DNA of 64,000 bases from Rubrivivax sp. SCN 71-131 (GTDB taxonomy: Bacteria; Pseudomonadota; Gammaproteobacteria; Burkholderiales; Burkholderiaceae_C), in NCBI GenBank assembly GCA_001724995.1, contig MEFD01000017.1, positions 440-64,439 of the forward strand. Reading direction: 5' to 3'. Shown here one piece after another: positions 35,760 to 45,476 of this stretch. The notes under the pieces are model-generated. The model had not been told where the DNA came from and ran no database searches. It saw nothing but the letters and a program-made list of their open reading frames with translations. The stretch's first letter is position 1. Each line of letters opens with the position of its first letter. A program made the position numbers and the translations under genes.

Positions 35760-36247
35760 TGTCGCTCGCCGCCTTCGAGCCGAAGGTGCTGGTGCTGGCG
35801 CAGGACTTGCGCGCGCGCGGACTGCGCATCGCCAGCGCCGAGAGCTGCACCGGCGGCCTCATCGCCGCCGCGTGCACCGCGGTCGCCGGCGCCAGCGACT
35901 GGTTCGAGCGCGGCTTCGTTACCTACAGCAACGCGGCCAAGGTCGAGCTGCTGGGCGTCGACGAGACGCTGTTGCAGGCGCATGGGGCGGTCAGCGAGGC
36001 GGTGGCGTGTGCGATGGCCGACGGCGCGCTGCAGCGCGCGCCGGTGCAGCGCGCCATCGCCGTCACCGGCATCGCCGGCCCCGGCGGTGCGGTGCCCGGC
36101 AAGCCGGTGGGCACGGTGTGGCTGGCGCTGGCCTGCAGCGACGCGCCGACGCAGGCCTGGTGCCTGCAGCTGCAGGGCGACCGCGCCGCGGTGCGCGAAG
36201 CCGCCGTGCACGCCGCACTGCAGGCCTTGCGACAAGGCCTGCGCTGA
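35759..36247 (+). CDS. pncC: Nicotinamide-nucleotide amidase (CinA C-terminal type)
   Basis: This 162-residue CinA-like amidase hydrolyses NMN to nicotinate mononucleotide for NAD recycling. The signature SAESCTGGLIAAACTAVAGAS holds the catalytic Ser/Thr region, and ITGIAGPGGAVPGKPVGTVW is the second conserved block. It lacks the N-terminal molybdopterin-like domain of full CinA, as in E. coli PncC. It overlaps pgpA by one base. Confidence 0.93.
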   Translation: MSLAAFEPKVLVLAQDLRARGLRIASAESCTGGLIAAACTAVAGASDWFERGFVTYSNAAKVELLGVDETLLQAHGAVSEAVACAMADGALQRAPVQRAIAVTGIAGPGGAVPGKPVGTVWLALACSDAPTQAWCLQLQGDRAAVREAAVHAALQALRQGLR

Positions 36248-36273
36248 GGGCCCGCACGCTGGGCGCCCGGCCT

Positions 36274-38007
36274 TCAGGCCAGGGCCTGTGGCTGCGGGCT
36301 GCGCGCCAGCCAGGCTGCGAACGCCGCCGCCGGCATCGGCATCCCGTGCAGGTGGCCCTGCTGCAGCGCACAGCCGTGCGCCAGCAGCCACTTGCGCTGC
36401 GCCGCCGTCTCCACGCCCTCGGCCAGCACTTCGATGCCCAGCGCCGCGGCCATCGCGAGCATGGCCTGCGCCAGCGCGCAGTCCTCGGTATCGTGCGGCA
36501 GGCCGCGCACGAGGCTGCAGTCGATCTTCAGGCGCTGCGGACGCAGGCGCCTGAGCTGCGACAGCGAGGAGTAGCCGACGCCGAAGTCGTCCACCGTCAG
36601 CCCCAGGCCCAGCGTGCGCCAGCGTGCCAGGGCCCGCGGCACGCCATCGGGGTCGTCGAGGAAGGCGTCCTCGGTGATCTCGAGCTCGAGCATCGCCGGC
36701 ACCAGGGCGTGGCGATCGAGCGCGTCGCGCAGCGCCTCGGACAGTGCCGGGTTGCGCGCCTGCTGCACGGAGAGGTTGAGCGCCAGGCGCCCGGGGGCAA
36801 GCCCCTGGCCGAGCCAGCCGGCGAGCTCGCCGCACGCCGCCTCCAGCACCCAGGCGTCGAGGTCGGCCATGAGCCGGCACTGGCGTGCCGTCTCGATGAA
36901 GTCCGCGGGCGCGAGCAGCCCGCGCTCGGGATGCTGCCAGCGCAGCAGCGCCTCGCAACCGAGGACGCGGCCGCTGCCGGCGTCGACCATCGGCTGGTAG
37001 ACGAGCGTGAGCTCGTCGCGTTCGAGCGCCCGCGCCAGTTCGCGCTCGGCGTCGATGCGCTCGCGCAGCGCCTGGTCCAGGCCCGGCTGGTAGAAGCTGT
37101 AGAGCCCGCGCCCGAGCGTGCGGCTGCGCTGCAGTGCCAGCGACGCCGCGCGCTCCAGGCCTGCGAAGTCCGAGCCGTCGGTCGGGTACATGGCAATGCC
37201 CAGGCTGGCCGAGGCGCCCAGCACCTGGCCGCTGCGCGGCAGCTGCAGCGGCTCCTCGACGCAGCGCAGCAGCCGCTCGGCGGCCGTGGCAACGCGGTCC
37301 CAGCCCACCGGTCCGCTCAGCAGCACGAGGAACTCGTCGCCGCCGCCGCGGCAGATGAAGTCGGAGTCGCGCAGCGTCGCCGCCAGCCGGTGCGCCATGC
37401 CGGTGAGGAGTTCCTCGCCGACGCTGTGGCCGAGCGTCTCGTTGACGGTGTGCAGGCGATCGATGCCGATGCGCAGCAGCGCCAGCGATCGCGCCTGTCG
37501 GCGTGCCGAAGCCGCCTCGTGGCCGAAGAGCTCCTGCAGCAGCGTGCGGTTGGGCAGGCCGGTGAGCGCGTCGTGCGTCGCCGCGCGGCGCAGCTTGGCC
37601 TTGCCGGCCTGCAGCTCGCCCTGCACCTGGGCCGTGCGCTCGCGCAGCGCGTCGAGCCCGCGTGCCAGCGGCTGCAGTTCGGGCGCCTGATCGCGCAGGG
37701 GCAGGGTCGTCGCCGGGCGCAGCGCCGCGAGCGCGTGCGCCTGTTCGGTCAGGCGCGCCAGCGGCTCCTCGAGCCGGCGCGCCAGCAGGTGCAGCACGAG
37801 CATCGCCCCCGTCACGCCCTGCACGACGACCATCAGCAGCACCGCGGCGCGCCAGGGCGCCGCCGCCTGCCCGAGCACATCGGGCGGCAGCAGCGCGGCC
37901 AGCAGCCACAGCAGCGCCGGGCCGAACACCGCCGCCAGCACGCCCAGCAGCAGGCCGGTGCGCAGGCTGGCACCCGCGCGGGTGGAGTGCAAGGCGATCG
38001 GCTTCAT
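36274..38007 (-). CDS. GGDEF-EAL cyclic-di-GMP signalling protein
   Basis: This 577-residue membrane protein has two N-terminal helices (about 17-40 and 52-75) and a HAMP-like/coiled segment. A GGDEF domain (about 140-300; RGGGDEFLVLL is intact) and an EAL domain (about 320-570) follow. The EAL motif CEALLRW, the metal-site DDFGVGYSS loop and EGVETAAQ are present, so phosphodiesterase activity is plausible. The GGDEF half may be active or a GTP sensor. No periplasmic sensor domain of size is present. Confidence 0.9.
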   Translation of the reverse strand: MKPIALHSTRAGASLRTGLLLGVLAAVFGPALLWLLAALLPPDVLGQAAAPWRAAVLLMVVVQGVTGAMLVLHLLARRLEEPLARLTEQAHALAALRPATTLPLRDQAPELQPLARGLDALRERTAQVQGELQAGKAKLRRAATHDALTGLPNRTLLQELFGHEAASARRQARSLALLRIGIDRLHTVNETLGHSVGEELLTGMAHRLAATLRDSDFICRGGGDEFLVLLSGPVGWDRVATAAERLLRCVEEPLQLPRSGQVLGASASLGIAMYPTDGSDFAGLERAASLALQRSRTLGRGLYSFYQPGLDQALRERIDAERELARALERDELTLVYQPMVDAGSGRVLGCEALLRWQHPERGLLAPADFIETARQCRLMADLDAWVLEAACGELAGWLGQGLAPGRLALNLSVQQARNPALSEALRDALDRHALVPAMLELEITEDAFLDDPDGVPRALARWRTLGLGLTVDDFGVGYSSLSQLRRLRPQRLKIDCSLVRGLPHDTEDCALAQAMLAMAAALGIEVLAEGVETAAQRKWLLAHGCALQQGHLHGMPMPAAAFAAWLARSPQPQALA

Positions 38008-38116
38008 GCGCTGCAGGGTGGGGGAAAGGTGCGGTAACGCCGGGAGCCGGGTGTCGTTGTCCGGCTTTCGGCGCCGCCGCCGCGAGCTTGAGGGCGCGCG
38101 GCCTTAGGCTTCGCGC

Positions 38117-39058
38117 ATGGACATCCTCTTGTGTGGAAATTTCGACGCCGACGAGCGCCAGTCCTGGCAGCAGGCGTTGGCGCAGGCGCTGCCCGAGGGC
38201 CGCTGGCTTGACCTGGACGAGGCGCGCGCGCAGCCCGCCGCCGTGCAGGCGGCGGTGGTGGCCAACCCGCCGCCGGGCAGCCTGCAGGGCTTGCCGGCGC
38301 TGCGCTTGATCCAGAGCCTGTGGGCCGGCGTCGACCGGCTGCTGGCCGACGCGACGCTGCCGCCGGGTGTGCCGATCGCGCGCATGGTCGATCCGGCGAT
38401 GAGCGCGGCGATGGCGCAGACGGCCTTGTGGGCGACCCTGGCGCTGCAGCGCGGTTTCTTCGGCTACGCGCGTCAGCAGCGTCAGCGGCTGTGGCGCCAG
38501 CACGGCCAGCGGCGTGCCGACGAGTGCCCGGTGCTCGTGCTGGGCCAGGGCGAGATCGGCGGCGCGGTGGCGCAGGCGCTGGCGCGGACCGGCTTCCCGG
38601 TGACCGGCTGGTCGCGCCGCGCGGGTGAAGCGCGGGGGGGCGTGCGTCGCGTCGCGGGCGCGGCGGCGCTGTGGCAGGAGCTCCCCGGCGCGCAGGTGCT
38701 CGTCAACCTGCTGCCGCTCACCGAAGCGACCGCCGGCATCCTGGACGCGCGGCTCTTCGCCGCCTTGCCGCACGGCGCGGGCCTCGTCAATCTGGCGCGC
38801 GGCCGTCACGTCGTCGACGCGGACCTGCTGGCGGCGCTGGACCGCAGTCAGGTCGGCCACGCGGTGCTCGATGTCTTCCATCCGGAACCGCTGCCGCCCG
38901 AGCACCCGTTCTGGACGCACGAGCGCGTCACCGTGCTGCCGCATGTCGCGGCGCAGACCGACGAGCGCAGCGCGGCTGCGGTGGTGGCGGCCAACCTGCG
39001 CGCCCTGCGCGAGGGGCGCGAGCCGCTGCATCGGGTGGACCGGCGCACCGGTTACTGA
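38117..39058 (+). CDS. Glyoxylate/hydroxypyruvate reductase A-like dehydrogenase
   Basis: This 313-residue D-2-hydroxyacid dehydrogenase is of GhrA type, reducing glyoxylate or hydroxypyruvate with NAD(P)H. The Rossmann motif VLGQGEIGGAVAQAL lies near residue 141. The catalytic Arg is in LVNLARGRHVV, Glu in DVFHPEPLPPEHPFW and His in TVLPHVAAQTD. A TAGGCT hexamer ends 6 nt before the ATG, so the mRNA may be leaderless. It converges on the holA gene. Confidence 0.9.
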   Translation: MDILLCGNFDADERQSWQQALAQALPEGRWLDLDEARAQPAAVQAAVVANPPPGSLQGLPALRLIQSLWAGVDRLLADATLPPGVPIARMVDPAMSAAMAQTALWATLALQRGFFGYARQQRQRLWRQHGQRRADECPVLVLGQGEIGGAVAQALARTGFPVTGWSRRAGEARGGVRRVAGAAALWQELPGAQVLVNLLPLTEATAGILDARLFAALPHGAGLVNLARGRHVVDADLLAALDRSQVGHAVLDVFHPEPLPPEHPFWTHERVTVLPHVAAQTDERSAAAVVAANLRALREGREPLHRVDRRTGY

Positions 39059-39097
39059 GCGCTGCCCGCGCCCACGCTCCCCCGCACCCCCCTTGCG

Positions 39098-40195
39098 TCA
39101 GCCGCGCAGCGCGAGGGCGCGCGGGCGTGCCGTCGGCGCGCGCGTCGACGCCAGGCCTTGCAGCGGCTCGAGCATGGTCAGCACGAGGCGGCGCAGGCCC
39201 GCCCAGGGCTCCGTGGGCCAGTCGGGGTGGCGCAGGCCCTTGACGAGGCCGTCGCAAGTGCTCGCCGCGGCCAGCCAGTGGGCCAGCGTGTCGGCGCCAA
39301 GGCGCGGCAGCGCGCGCTCGAACAGCTTCTCCTTCAGGCCCCAGACGCGGGCCTCGCGCAGCGCCAGCGGCAGCGGCCTGCCATCGTCGAGGGCACGGCG
39401 CACGCGGTCGAGCGCGCGGATGTCCTCGGCCAGGGTCCAGTGCACCAGCACGGCGGCCTCGCCTTCGGCGCGCAGGCCCGCGAGCATGCGCAGCGCGCGC
39501 TCGACCTGGCCGGCGAGGATCGCCTCGCCCAGCTTGAAGACGTCGTAGCGCGCGACGTTGAGCACCGCCGCCTCGACCTGCTCGAAACTCAGCTCGCCCG
39601 CCGGGTAGAGCAAGGCCAGCTTCTGCAGCTCCTGGTGCGCGGCCAGCAGGTTGCCTTCGACGCGGTCGGCGAAGAAGGCGAGCATGAGCTGCCCGGCCGG
39701 CCCTTCCTGCGCCCGCTGACCCTGGTGCGCCAGGCGCTGCGCCAGCCACGCCGGCAGCGCGCGGCGCTCGACCGGATCGAAGCGCAGCGTGGGGCCGGCG
39801 GCGTCGAGGGCACTGAACCAGGCGCTCTTCGTCTGCTGCCCATCCAGCCGCGGCAGCAGCACCAGCGTCAACAGATCCTCGGGCAGCGCCCGGCAGTAGC
39901 GCTGCAAGGCCTCGGAGCCGTCCTTGCCGAGCTTGCCCGAGGGGACGCGGATCTCGAGCAGGCGGCGCTCGGAAAAGAGGCTTTGCGCCTGAGCGGCGCC
40001 GAGCACGGTGCTCCAGTCGAAGTGCGCGCCGCTGACCGTGAACACCTGGCGTTCGCCGTGGCCGGCGGCGCGAGCCGCGGCGCGGATCGCGTCGGCCGCC
40101 TCCTGCGCCTGCAGCGGCTCGTCGCCGTGCAGCGTGTAGACGCGGTCGAGCCCTCGCTGCAGGCGGGCCTGGAGCTGCTCGGCGCGGATCTGCAT
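39098..40195 (-). CDS. holA: DNA polymerase III subunit delta
   Basis: HolA is the clamp-loader subunit that opens the beta ring. This 365-residue copy has the AAA+-like N-terminal region (LYTLHGDEPLQAQEAADAIR), the clamp-contact strand SLFSERRLLEIRVP, and the collar domain with DVFKLGEAILAG. It is the last gene of leuS-lptE-holA, following lptE by 18 bp. The extended Arg/Pro-rich tail is poorly conserved in the family. Confidence 0.94.
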   Translation of the reverse strand: MQIRAEQLQARLQRGLDRVYTLHGDEPLQAQEAADAIRAAARAAGHGERQVFTVSGAHFDWSTVLGAAQAQSLFSERRLLEIRVPSGKLGKDGSEALQRYCRALPEDLLTLVLLPRLDGQQTKSAWFSALDAAGPTLRFDPVERRALPAWLAQRLAHQGQRAQEGPAGQLMLAFFADRVEGNLLAAHQELQKLALLYPAGELSFEQVEAAVLNVARYDVFKLGEAILAGQVERALRMLAGLRAEGEAAVLVHWTLAEDIRALDRVRRALDDGRPLPLALREARVWGLKEKLFERALPRLGADTLAHWLAAASTCDGLVKGLRHPDWPTEPWAGLRRLVLTMLEPLQGLASTRAPTARPRALALRG

Positions 40196-40213
40196 GGCCC
40201 TTGGCCCTCTTCG

Positions 40214-40738
40214 CTAGGGTCGCACCGCCGCGAGCTGGCGCATCACTTGCGTCACGACGTCGGCCTGCATCTCGCGAAACAGGTCCTCCTCCTCGTGCCG
40301 CTTGGCCAGCGCCAGGTTCTCGCTGTAGCTCATGTCGCGCGCCAGCACCAGCTCGGCCACCGGCGTCAGCTCGCGGCCCGCCGGCGTGTGCGCGCGCCAG
40401 CGCAGGCGCAGGCGCAGCTGCAGCTCGCGCACCTGCGCGGCGGCGGTGGTGGCGACGACGCTGCGCTCGCGCGCCTCGGTGAGCGCCTGCAGCACGAGCT
40501 CGGCGCGCGCCGGGTCGGGCAGCACCTGCACGCCGCGCGCCTGCAGCGCCAGCTCGAAGGCGCGCGCCAGCGGCGAACGGGGCGCAAAGCCGGTGAGGGC
40601 GATCGAACCGAAGGCCAGCGGCTCGCGGCCGCGCAGGCGGAAGCCGCAAGCCGACAGCGAGAGCGCGGCGAGCCCGAGGGATGCCGCCGCGAACACGCGA
40701 CGGCGCGCGCCGCGCAGGTTCGCCTCAGGCGACGACAT
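40214..40738 (-). CDS. lptE: LPS-assembly lipoprotein LptE
   Basis: LptE is the outer-membrane lipoprotein that plugs the LptD barrel and binds LPS. This 174-residue copy has a basic signal peptide with lipobox LSACGF near residue 30 ([18 protein letters not shown]). The family core [30 protein letters not shown] is followed by the C-terminal helix with [22 protein letters not shown] 40738 overlaps the leuS 3' end by 14 nt, the normal arrangement. Confidence 0.93.
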   Translation of the reverse strand: MSSPEANLRGARRRVFAAASLGLAALSLSACGFRLRGREPLAFGSIALTGFAPRSPLARAFELALQARGVQVLPDPARAELVLQALTEARERSVVATTAAAQVRELQLRLRLRWRAHTPAGRELTPVAELVLARDMSYSENLALAKRHEEEDLFREMQADVVTQVMRQLAAVRP

Positions 40739-43382
40739 TGACCAACCGGCCCGGAACGACGACGACCTTCCTGGGCTTCCTGCCTTCGCAGAAGCGCGCG
40801 CAGTCCGGGTGCGCCAGCGCTGCGGCCTCGATCGCGGCACGATCGGCGTCGGCGCGCACGCGCAGCTGCCCGCGCAGCTTGCCGTTGACCTGCAGCACGA
40901 GCTCGATCTCGTCCTGCACCAGCGCGGCTTCGTCGACCTCGGGCCAGGGCGTGTCGAGCAGGTCGCCCAGTTGGGCTTCCAGCCCCAGCTCGCGCCACAG
41001 CGCCCAGGTGAGGTGCGGGCAGGCCGGGTAGAGCACGCGCAGCAGGATGGAGAAGCCCTCACGCAGCGCGCCTGCGGGCGGCTCGGCCCCTTGTGCGGCG
41101 GCTTCGAGCGCGTTGAGCATCTTCATGCCGCCGCTGACGACGGTGTTGTACTGCATGCGCTCGAAGTCGTAGCTCACCTGACGCAGCACGGTATGCAGCT
41201 CCAGGCGCAGCGCCCTGGCCGGGGCGCTCGCCTCGGGCGCGCCGGCATCGCGCAGCAGCGCCTCGTGGCGCGCGCCGAAGGCCCAGACGCGGCGCAGGAA
41301 GCGGTGCGCGCCCTCGACGCCGGAGTCGTTCCACTCGACCGTCTGCTCCGGGGGGCTGGCGAACATCATGAACAGGCGCGCGGTGTCGGCGCCGTAGCGG
41401 TCGATCACCGCCTGCGGGTCGACGCCGTTGTTCTTGGACTTGGACATCGTCGTCCAGCCCTCGTAGGCGACCGGCTGGCCGTCGCGGCGGGCGGTGGCCG
41501 AGACGACGTGCGCGTGCTCGTCGCGCACGATGTCGAGGTCCTGCGCCCAGAAGTACTCGCGCCCGGCCTCGGCGCTGGTGCGCGAGAAGGCTTCGTTGAG
41601 CACCATGCCCTGCGTGAGCAGGCGCACGAAGGGCTCGCTGGCCTGCACGAGGCCGAGGTCGCGCATCACCATCGTCCAGAAGCGCGCGTAGAGCAGGTGC
41701 AGGATGGCGTGCTCGATGCCGCCGATGTACTGGTCCATCGGCATCCAGTACTGCGTGCCGGCGCCGACCATCGCGCTCTCGAGGCGCGGGTCGCAGTAGC
41801 GCATGAAGTACCAGGAGCTGTCGACGAAGGTGTCCATCGTGTCCGTCTCGCGGCGCGCGGGGCGGCCGCAGGTCGGGCACTTGACGTTGGCGTGAAAGCC
41901 TTCGTGCTTGTTCAGCGGGTTGCCGCTGCCGTCGGGGATGCAGTCCTCGGGCAGCACCACCGGCAGGTCGGCTTCGGGCACCGGCACCGCGCCGTGCACC
42001 TCGCAGTGGATGATGGGGATGGGCGTGCCCCAGTAGCGCTGGCGGCTCACGCCCCAGTCGCGCAGGCGCCAGGTCGTCTTCTTCTCGCCCAGGCCCTTGG
42101 ACTGCAGCGCCTTGGCGATGGCGTCGACCGCGGCCTGGTGCGGCAGGCCGCTGAAGTTGTCGCTGTTGATCGACACGCCGCGCGTCTTGTCGGCGTACCA
42201 GGGCTGCCAGCGGCGGTAGTCGAAGTGCTCGCCGTCGATGTGCACGACCTGCGTGATCGGCAGCCCGTACTCGAGTGCGAAGGCGAAGTCGCGCTCGTCG
42301 TGCGCGGGAACGCCCATCACCGCGCCGTCGCCGTAGCTCATCAGCACGTAGTTGCCGACCCACAGCGGGATCGCTTGGCCGGTGATCGGATGCTGCACCG
42401 TCAGCCCGGTGTCCATGCCCTTCTTCGCCTTCAGCGCGAGCTCGGCCTCGGTGGTGCCGCCCCGCTTGCACTCCTGGATGAAGGCGGCGATGGCCGGGTT
42501 GCCGGCGGCGGCGTGCGCGGCCAGCGGGTGCTCGGGCGCGACGGCGCAGAAGGTCACGCCCATCAGCGTGTCGGCGCGCGTCGTGAAGACGTGCATGCGC
42601 CCGCCCTGGATGGGCTTGCCGTCGGCGCCGCGGATGTCGTGCGTGAAGGCGAAACGCACGCCTTCGCTCCTGCCGATCCAGTGCTCCTGCATCAGCCGCA
42701 CGCGCTCGGGCCAGCCTTCGAGGTAGTGGCGCGACGTGCTGTCGGCCACGCCCGCCAGCAGTTCCTCGGCGTAGCGCGTGATGTTCAGGTAGTAGCCCGG
42801 GATCTCGCGCTTTTCCACCAGCGCGCCGCTGCGCCAGCCGCGGCCGTCGATGACTTGCTCGTTGGCCAGCACCGTCTGGTCGACGGGGTCCCAGTTGACG
42901 AGCTGCGTGCGCCGCTCGGCGATGCCCGCCTGCAGCATCTTCAGGAACAGCCACTGGTTCCAGCGGTAGTAGCCGGGGTGGCAGGTGGCGACCTCGCGGC
43001 TCCAGTCGATGGCCAGGCCCATCGCGCGCATCTGGCCCTTCATGTGCGCGATGTTCGAGTAGGTCCACGCGGCCGGCGGCACCTTGTTCTTGATCGCCGC
43101 GTTCTCCGCCGGCAGGCCGAAGGCGTCCCAGCCCATGGGCATGAGGACGTTGCAGCCCTTCATGCGCAGCTGGCGCGCCATCATGTCGTTGATGGTGTAG
43201 TTGCGCACGTGCCCCATGTGCAGCTTGCCGCTGGGGTAGGGCAGCATCGAGCAGGCGTAGAACTTCGGCTTCGGGGCGCCCCGGGCGTCGCGCGCGTCCT
43301 CGCTGACGCGGTAGGCATCGGCCGCGGCCCAGGCGGCCTGTGCAGCGGCTTCGACGTCGGCGGGCACGTACTTTTCGTTCAT
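40725..43382 (-). CDS. leuS: Leucyl-tRNA synthetase
   Basis: This class I synthetase of 885 residues charges tRNA-Leu. The HIGH motif appears as KLHMGHVRN (near residue 53), and [11 protein letters not shown] is the KMSKS loop. The large CP1 editing domain lies between, including the zinc-like [18 protein letters not shown] region and [11 protein letters not shown]. The anticodon-binding and C-terminal domains are complete. TAGAAT on the minus strand ends only 6 nt before the ATG, suggesting a leaderless message. Confidence 0.97.
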   Translation of the reverse strand: MNEKYVPADVEAAAQAAWAAADAYRVSEDARDARGAPKPKFYACSMLPYPSGKLHMGHVRNYTINDMMARQLRMKGCNVLMPMGWDAFGLPAENAAIKNKVPPAAWTYSNIAHMKGQMRAMGLAIDWSREVATCHPGYYRWNQWLFLKMLQAGIAERRTQLVNWDPVDQTVLANEQVIDGRGWRSGALVEKREIPGYYLNITRYAEELLAGVADSTSRHYLEGWPERVRLMQEHWIGRSEGVRFAFTHDIRGADGKPIQGGRMHVFTTRADTLMGVTFCAVAPEHPLAAHAAAGNPAIAAFIQECKRGGTTEAELALKAKKGMDTGLTVQHPITGQAIPLWVGNYVLMSYGDGAVMGVPAHDERDFAFALEYGLPITQVVHIDGEHFDYRRWQPWYADKTRGVSINSDNFSGLPHQAAVDAIAKALQSKGLGEKKTTWRLRDWGVSRQRYWGTPIPIIHCEVHGAVPVPEADLPVVLPEDCIPDGSGNPLNKHEGFHANVKCPTCGRPARRETDTMDTFVDSSWYFMRYCDPRLESAMVGAGTQYWMPMDQYIGGIEHAILHLLYARFWTMVMRDLGLVQASEPFVRLLTQGMVLNEAFSRTSAEAGREYFWAQDLDIVRDEHAHVVSATARRDGQPVAYEGWTTMSKSKNNGVDPQAVIDRYGADTARLFMMFASPPEQTVEWNDSGVEGAHRFLRRVWAFGARHEALLRDAGAPEASAPARALRLELHTVLRQVSYDFERMQYNTVVSGGMKMLNALEAAAQGAEPPAGALREGFSILLRVLYPACPHLTWALWRELGLEAQLGDLLDTPWPEVDEAALVQDEIELVLQVNGKLRGQLRVRADADRAAIEAAALAHPDCARFCEGRKPRKVVVVPGRLVNVVA

Positions 43383-43388
43383 GGCCGA

Positions 43389-43394
43389 ATTCTA
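43389..43394 (-). promoter_or_regulatory. Candidate -10 box for leuS (leaderless)
   Basis: TAGAAT on the minus strand is followed by TCGGCC and then the leuS ATG. With the usual spacing, the transcript would start at or next to the A of the ATG. Confidence 0.45.
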
Positions 43395-43447
43395 GGAGGC
43401 GGACTGCCCCCGTTCCGGCCGCGGGCCCGCGGGGCCGGTGACGCCGC

Positions 43448-44257
43448 TCAGCCAGCCAGGCCGAGCACGTCGTCCATGCCGTAGAGGCCGGGCGCGCGTC
43501 CCTGCAGGAAGCGCACTGCGCGCAGGCTGCCGGCAGCGTAGTTGGCGCGGCTGCTGCTGCGGTGGGTGATCTCCAGGCGTTCGCCGGTGCCGGCGAAGAG
43601 TACCGTGTGGTCGCCGACGATGTCGCCGCCGCGGATGGTGGCAAAGCCGATGCTGCCCTCCCGGCGCTCGCCGGTGAGGCCCTCGCGCGCGTAGACGGCG
43701 AAATCCTCGAGGCGGCGGCCGCCGGCCTGTGCCAGCACCTGCCCCATGGCCAGCGCCGTGCCGCTGGGCGCATCGACCTTGTGGCGATGGTGCGCCTCGA
43801 TGACCTCGATGTCGTAGCCCGGCCCGAGCACGCGCACGGCCTGCGCCAGCAGGCGCAGCATGACGTTCACGCCCACGCTCATGTTCGGCGCGCGCACGAT
43901 CGGCAGCGCCTGCGCCGCTGCGGCGATCTCGGCCTCGTGCGCGGGCGTCAGCCCGGTGGTGCCGATGACCATCGCCACGCCTTGCGCGCGGCAGGTCGCC
44001 AGGTGCGCCATCGTCCCTTCCGGGCGCGTGAAGTCGATCAGCACCTGCGCGCCGGCCAGGCCGCGCGCCAGGTCGGCCGTGATCGCCACGCCGCTGACGC
44101 GGCCGATCGCAGCACCCGCATCCTCGCCCAGCGCCGGGCTGCCGGGGGCGTCGAGCGCGCCGGTGAGGCTGCAATCCTCGCTGGCGAGCACGGCCTCGAC
44201 CAGCATGCGACCCATGCGGCCGGTGGCGCCGGCAACGGCGACGTTGATGGCGGCCAT
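43448..44257 (-). CDS. dapB: 4-hydroxy-tetrahydrodipicolinate reductase
   Basis: DapB makes tetrahydrodipicolinate for lysine and peptidoglycan synthesis. This 269-residue copy has the dinucleotide motif [16 protein letters not shown] at the start, [13 protein letters not shown], and the catalytic block [19 protein letters not shown]. It lies 16 bp after the bamE gene on the same strand. Confidence 0.96.
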   Translation of the reverse strand: MAAINVAVAGATGRMGRMLVEAVLASEDCSLTGALDAPGSPALGEDAGAAIGRVSGVAITADLARGLAGAQVLIDFTRPEGTMAHLATCRAQGVAMVIGTTGLTPAHEAEIAAAAQALPIVRAPNMSVGVNVMLRLLAQAVRVLGPGYDIEVIEAHHRHKVDAPSGTALAMGQVLAQAGGRRLEDFAVYAREGLTGERREGSIGFATIRGGDIVGDHTVLFAGTGERLEITHRSSSRANYAAGSLRAVRFLQGRAPGLYGMDDVLGLAG

Positions 44258-44273
44258 GGCGCTTGCGCCTCCT

Positions 44274-44855
44274 TCAGTTTCCGACCGGCGGGTAGCTGCG
44301 CGCCGGCGCGGCGGGCTCCGCGGCGGCGGCTTCCTCGCGCCGCGACGGCGCGGGCAGTGCCTGGATCTGCGCCTGCGTGAGTTCGAGCACCGGCGCCTGC
44401 GGCGTCTTGCTCGAGACCGAGATGCTCTTCACGAACTCCTGCTCGGAGGGCAGGTCCGGCGGCGCTTCGACCGAGGTCAGCGCGTCGCCCTGGAAGTGCG
44501 CGATCACGCTGCGGCGCTGCGGCGGCGCGCCGTCGCGGCGCAGGGTGAAGATGTAGTCCCAGCGGTCGCCGTGGAAGGGGTCGGTGAGCAACGGCGTGCC
44601 CAGCACGTCGCGCACCTGGGCGCGGCTGAGGCCCGGGCGCACGCGCGCGAGCTGCTCGCGGGTGACGACGTTGCCCTGCACGATCTCGATGCGGTAGGGC
44701 GTGATGCGGGAGAAGAAGCCGTCCTCGGTCTGCCGCGACGAGGCGCAGCCGGCCAGCGACAGCGCCAGGCCGCCGACGGCAAGCGCCAGCGCGAGGGCCG
44801 GGGGCGGGCGCGTCGGACCGGGGCGACCCGGAGCACGGCGTGAGGAAGCGAGCAT
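44274..44855 (-). CDS. bamE: Outer membrane protein assembly factor BamE (SmpA/OmlA)
   Basis: BamE is a small lipoprotein of the BAM complex. This 193-residue copy has a lipobox LSLAGC (near residue 39 from M44855) and the SmpA/OmlA domain: [50 protein letters not shown]. The start is uncertain because three in-frame ATGs sit in a tandem 9-bp repeat (44855, 44864, 44873). I chose the one nearest the signal peptide. It is divergent from fur, a common Burkholderiales layout. Confidence 0.92.
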   Translation of the reverse strand: MLASSRRAPGRPGPTRPPPALALALAVGGLALSLAGCASSRQTEDGFFSRITPYRIEIVQGNVVTREQLARVRPGLSRAQVRDVLGTPLLTDPFHGDRWDYIFTLRRDGAPPQRRSVIAHFQGDALTSVEAPPDLPSEQEFVKSISVSSKTPQAPVLELTQAQIQALPAPSRREEAAAAEPAAPARSYPPVGN

Positions 44856-44963
44856 GAGGCGCATGAGGCGCATGAGGCAGGCGGGCGGCAAGGGGCGCAT
44901 CGGGCGCATGGAATTGAAGCCCGGCAAGGCACCGCATGGCGGGCCGCTGGCTATCATCGAGGC

Positions 44964-44969
44964 ATTCTA
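44964..44969 (-). promoter_or_regulatory. Candidate -10 box for bamE
   Basis: TAGAAT on the minus strand in the bamE/fur divergent spacer. On the plus strand TATCAT (44952-44957) is a possible fur -10. I did not find a convincing Fur box overlapping them. Confidence 0.35.
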
Positions 44970-45011
44970 GCCGCGCGCCCTGCTGCGCGAGTTCGCCGTG
45001 GAGCGCCCCAG

Positions 45012-45443
45012 ATGACCAACGCCGAGGAACTCAAGAGCAGCGGCCTGAAGGCCACGCTGCCGCGCATCAAGATCCTCGAGGTCTTCCAGCAGGCCGAGCA
45101 CGCGCAGCGCCACATGACGGCCGAGGACGTCTACAAGGCACTGCTGTCCGAGGGCTCCGACATCGGACTGGCCACCGTCTACCGCGTGCTGATGCAGTTC
45201 GAGCAGGCGGGGCTGCTGACGCGCAGCAACTTCGAGTCCGGCAAGGCGGTGTTCGAGCTCAACGAGGGGCAGCACCACGATCACCTGGTGTGCCTGACCT
45301 GCGGTCGCGTCGAGGAGTTCTTCGACGCGGAGATCGAGAAGCGCCAGCATGCGATCGCTGCCGAGCGCGGCTTTCAGCTGCAGGACCACTCGCTGGCGCT
45401 CTACGCACGCTGCATCAAGCCCGGCTGCCCGCACCGCAAGTGA
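45012..45443 (+). CDS. fur: Ferric uptake regulator Fur
   Basis: This 143-residue metal-responsive repressor has a winged-helix DNA-binding half ([40 protein letters not shown]). The C-terminal dimer domain carries the metal-site sequence [16 protein letters not shown] and [10 protein letters not shown]. It represses iron-uptake genes when loaded with Fe2+. It is divergent from bamE and convergent with hprK. Confidence 0.96.
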   Translation: MTNAEELKSSGLKATLPRIKILEVFQQAEHAQRHMTAEDVYKALLSEGSDIGLATVYRVLMQFEQAGLLTRSNFESGKAVFELNEGQHHDHLVCLTCGRVEEFFDAEIEKRQHAIAAERGFQLQDHSLALYARCIKPGCPHRK

Positions 45444-45476
45444 GCCCCGGGCGCAGCGTGCCTCGCGGAGCTCACT
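45439..45476. terminator. Inverted repeat spanning the fur and hprK stop codons
   Basis: AGTGAGC (45439-45445) and GCTCACT (45470-45476) can pair over a 24-nt G/C-rich loop. The stem contains both convergent stop codons, so it could work as a compact bidirectional terminator. Confidence 0.35.

Noticed and set aside
38117-38628. Second plus-strand frame in the GhrA-like gene
   Set aside because: The frame of 38117-39058 contains all catalytic motifs; the other is arginine-rich shadow.
35354-39031. 1225-aa minus-strand ORF
   Set aside because: Shadow of the GGDEF-EAL and GhrA-like genes; low-complexity composition.
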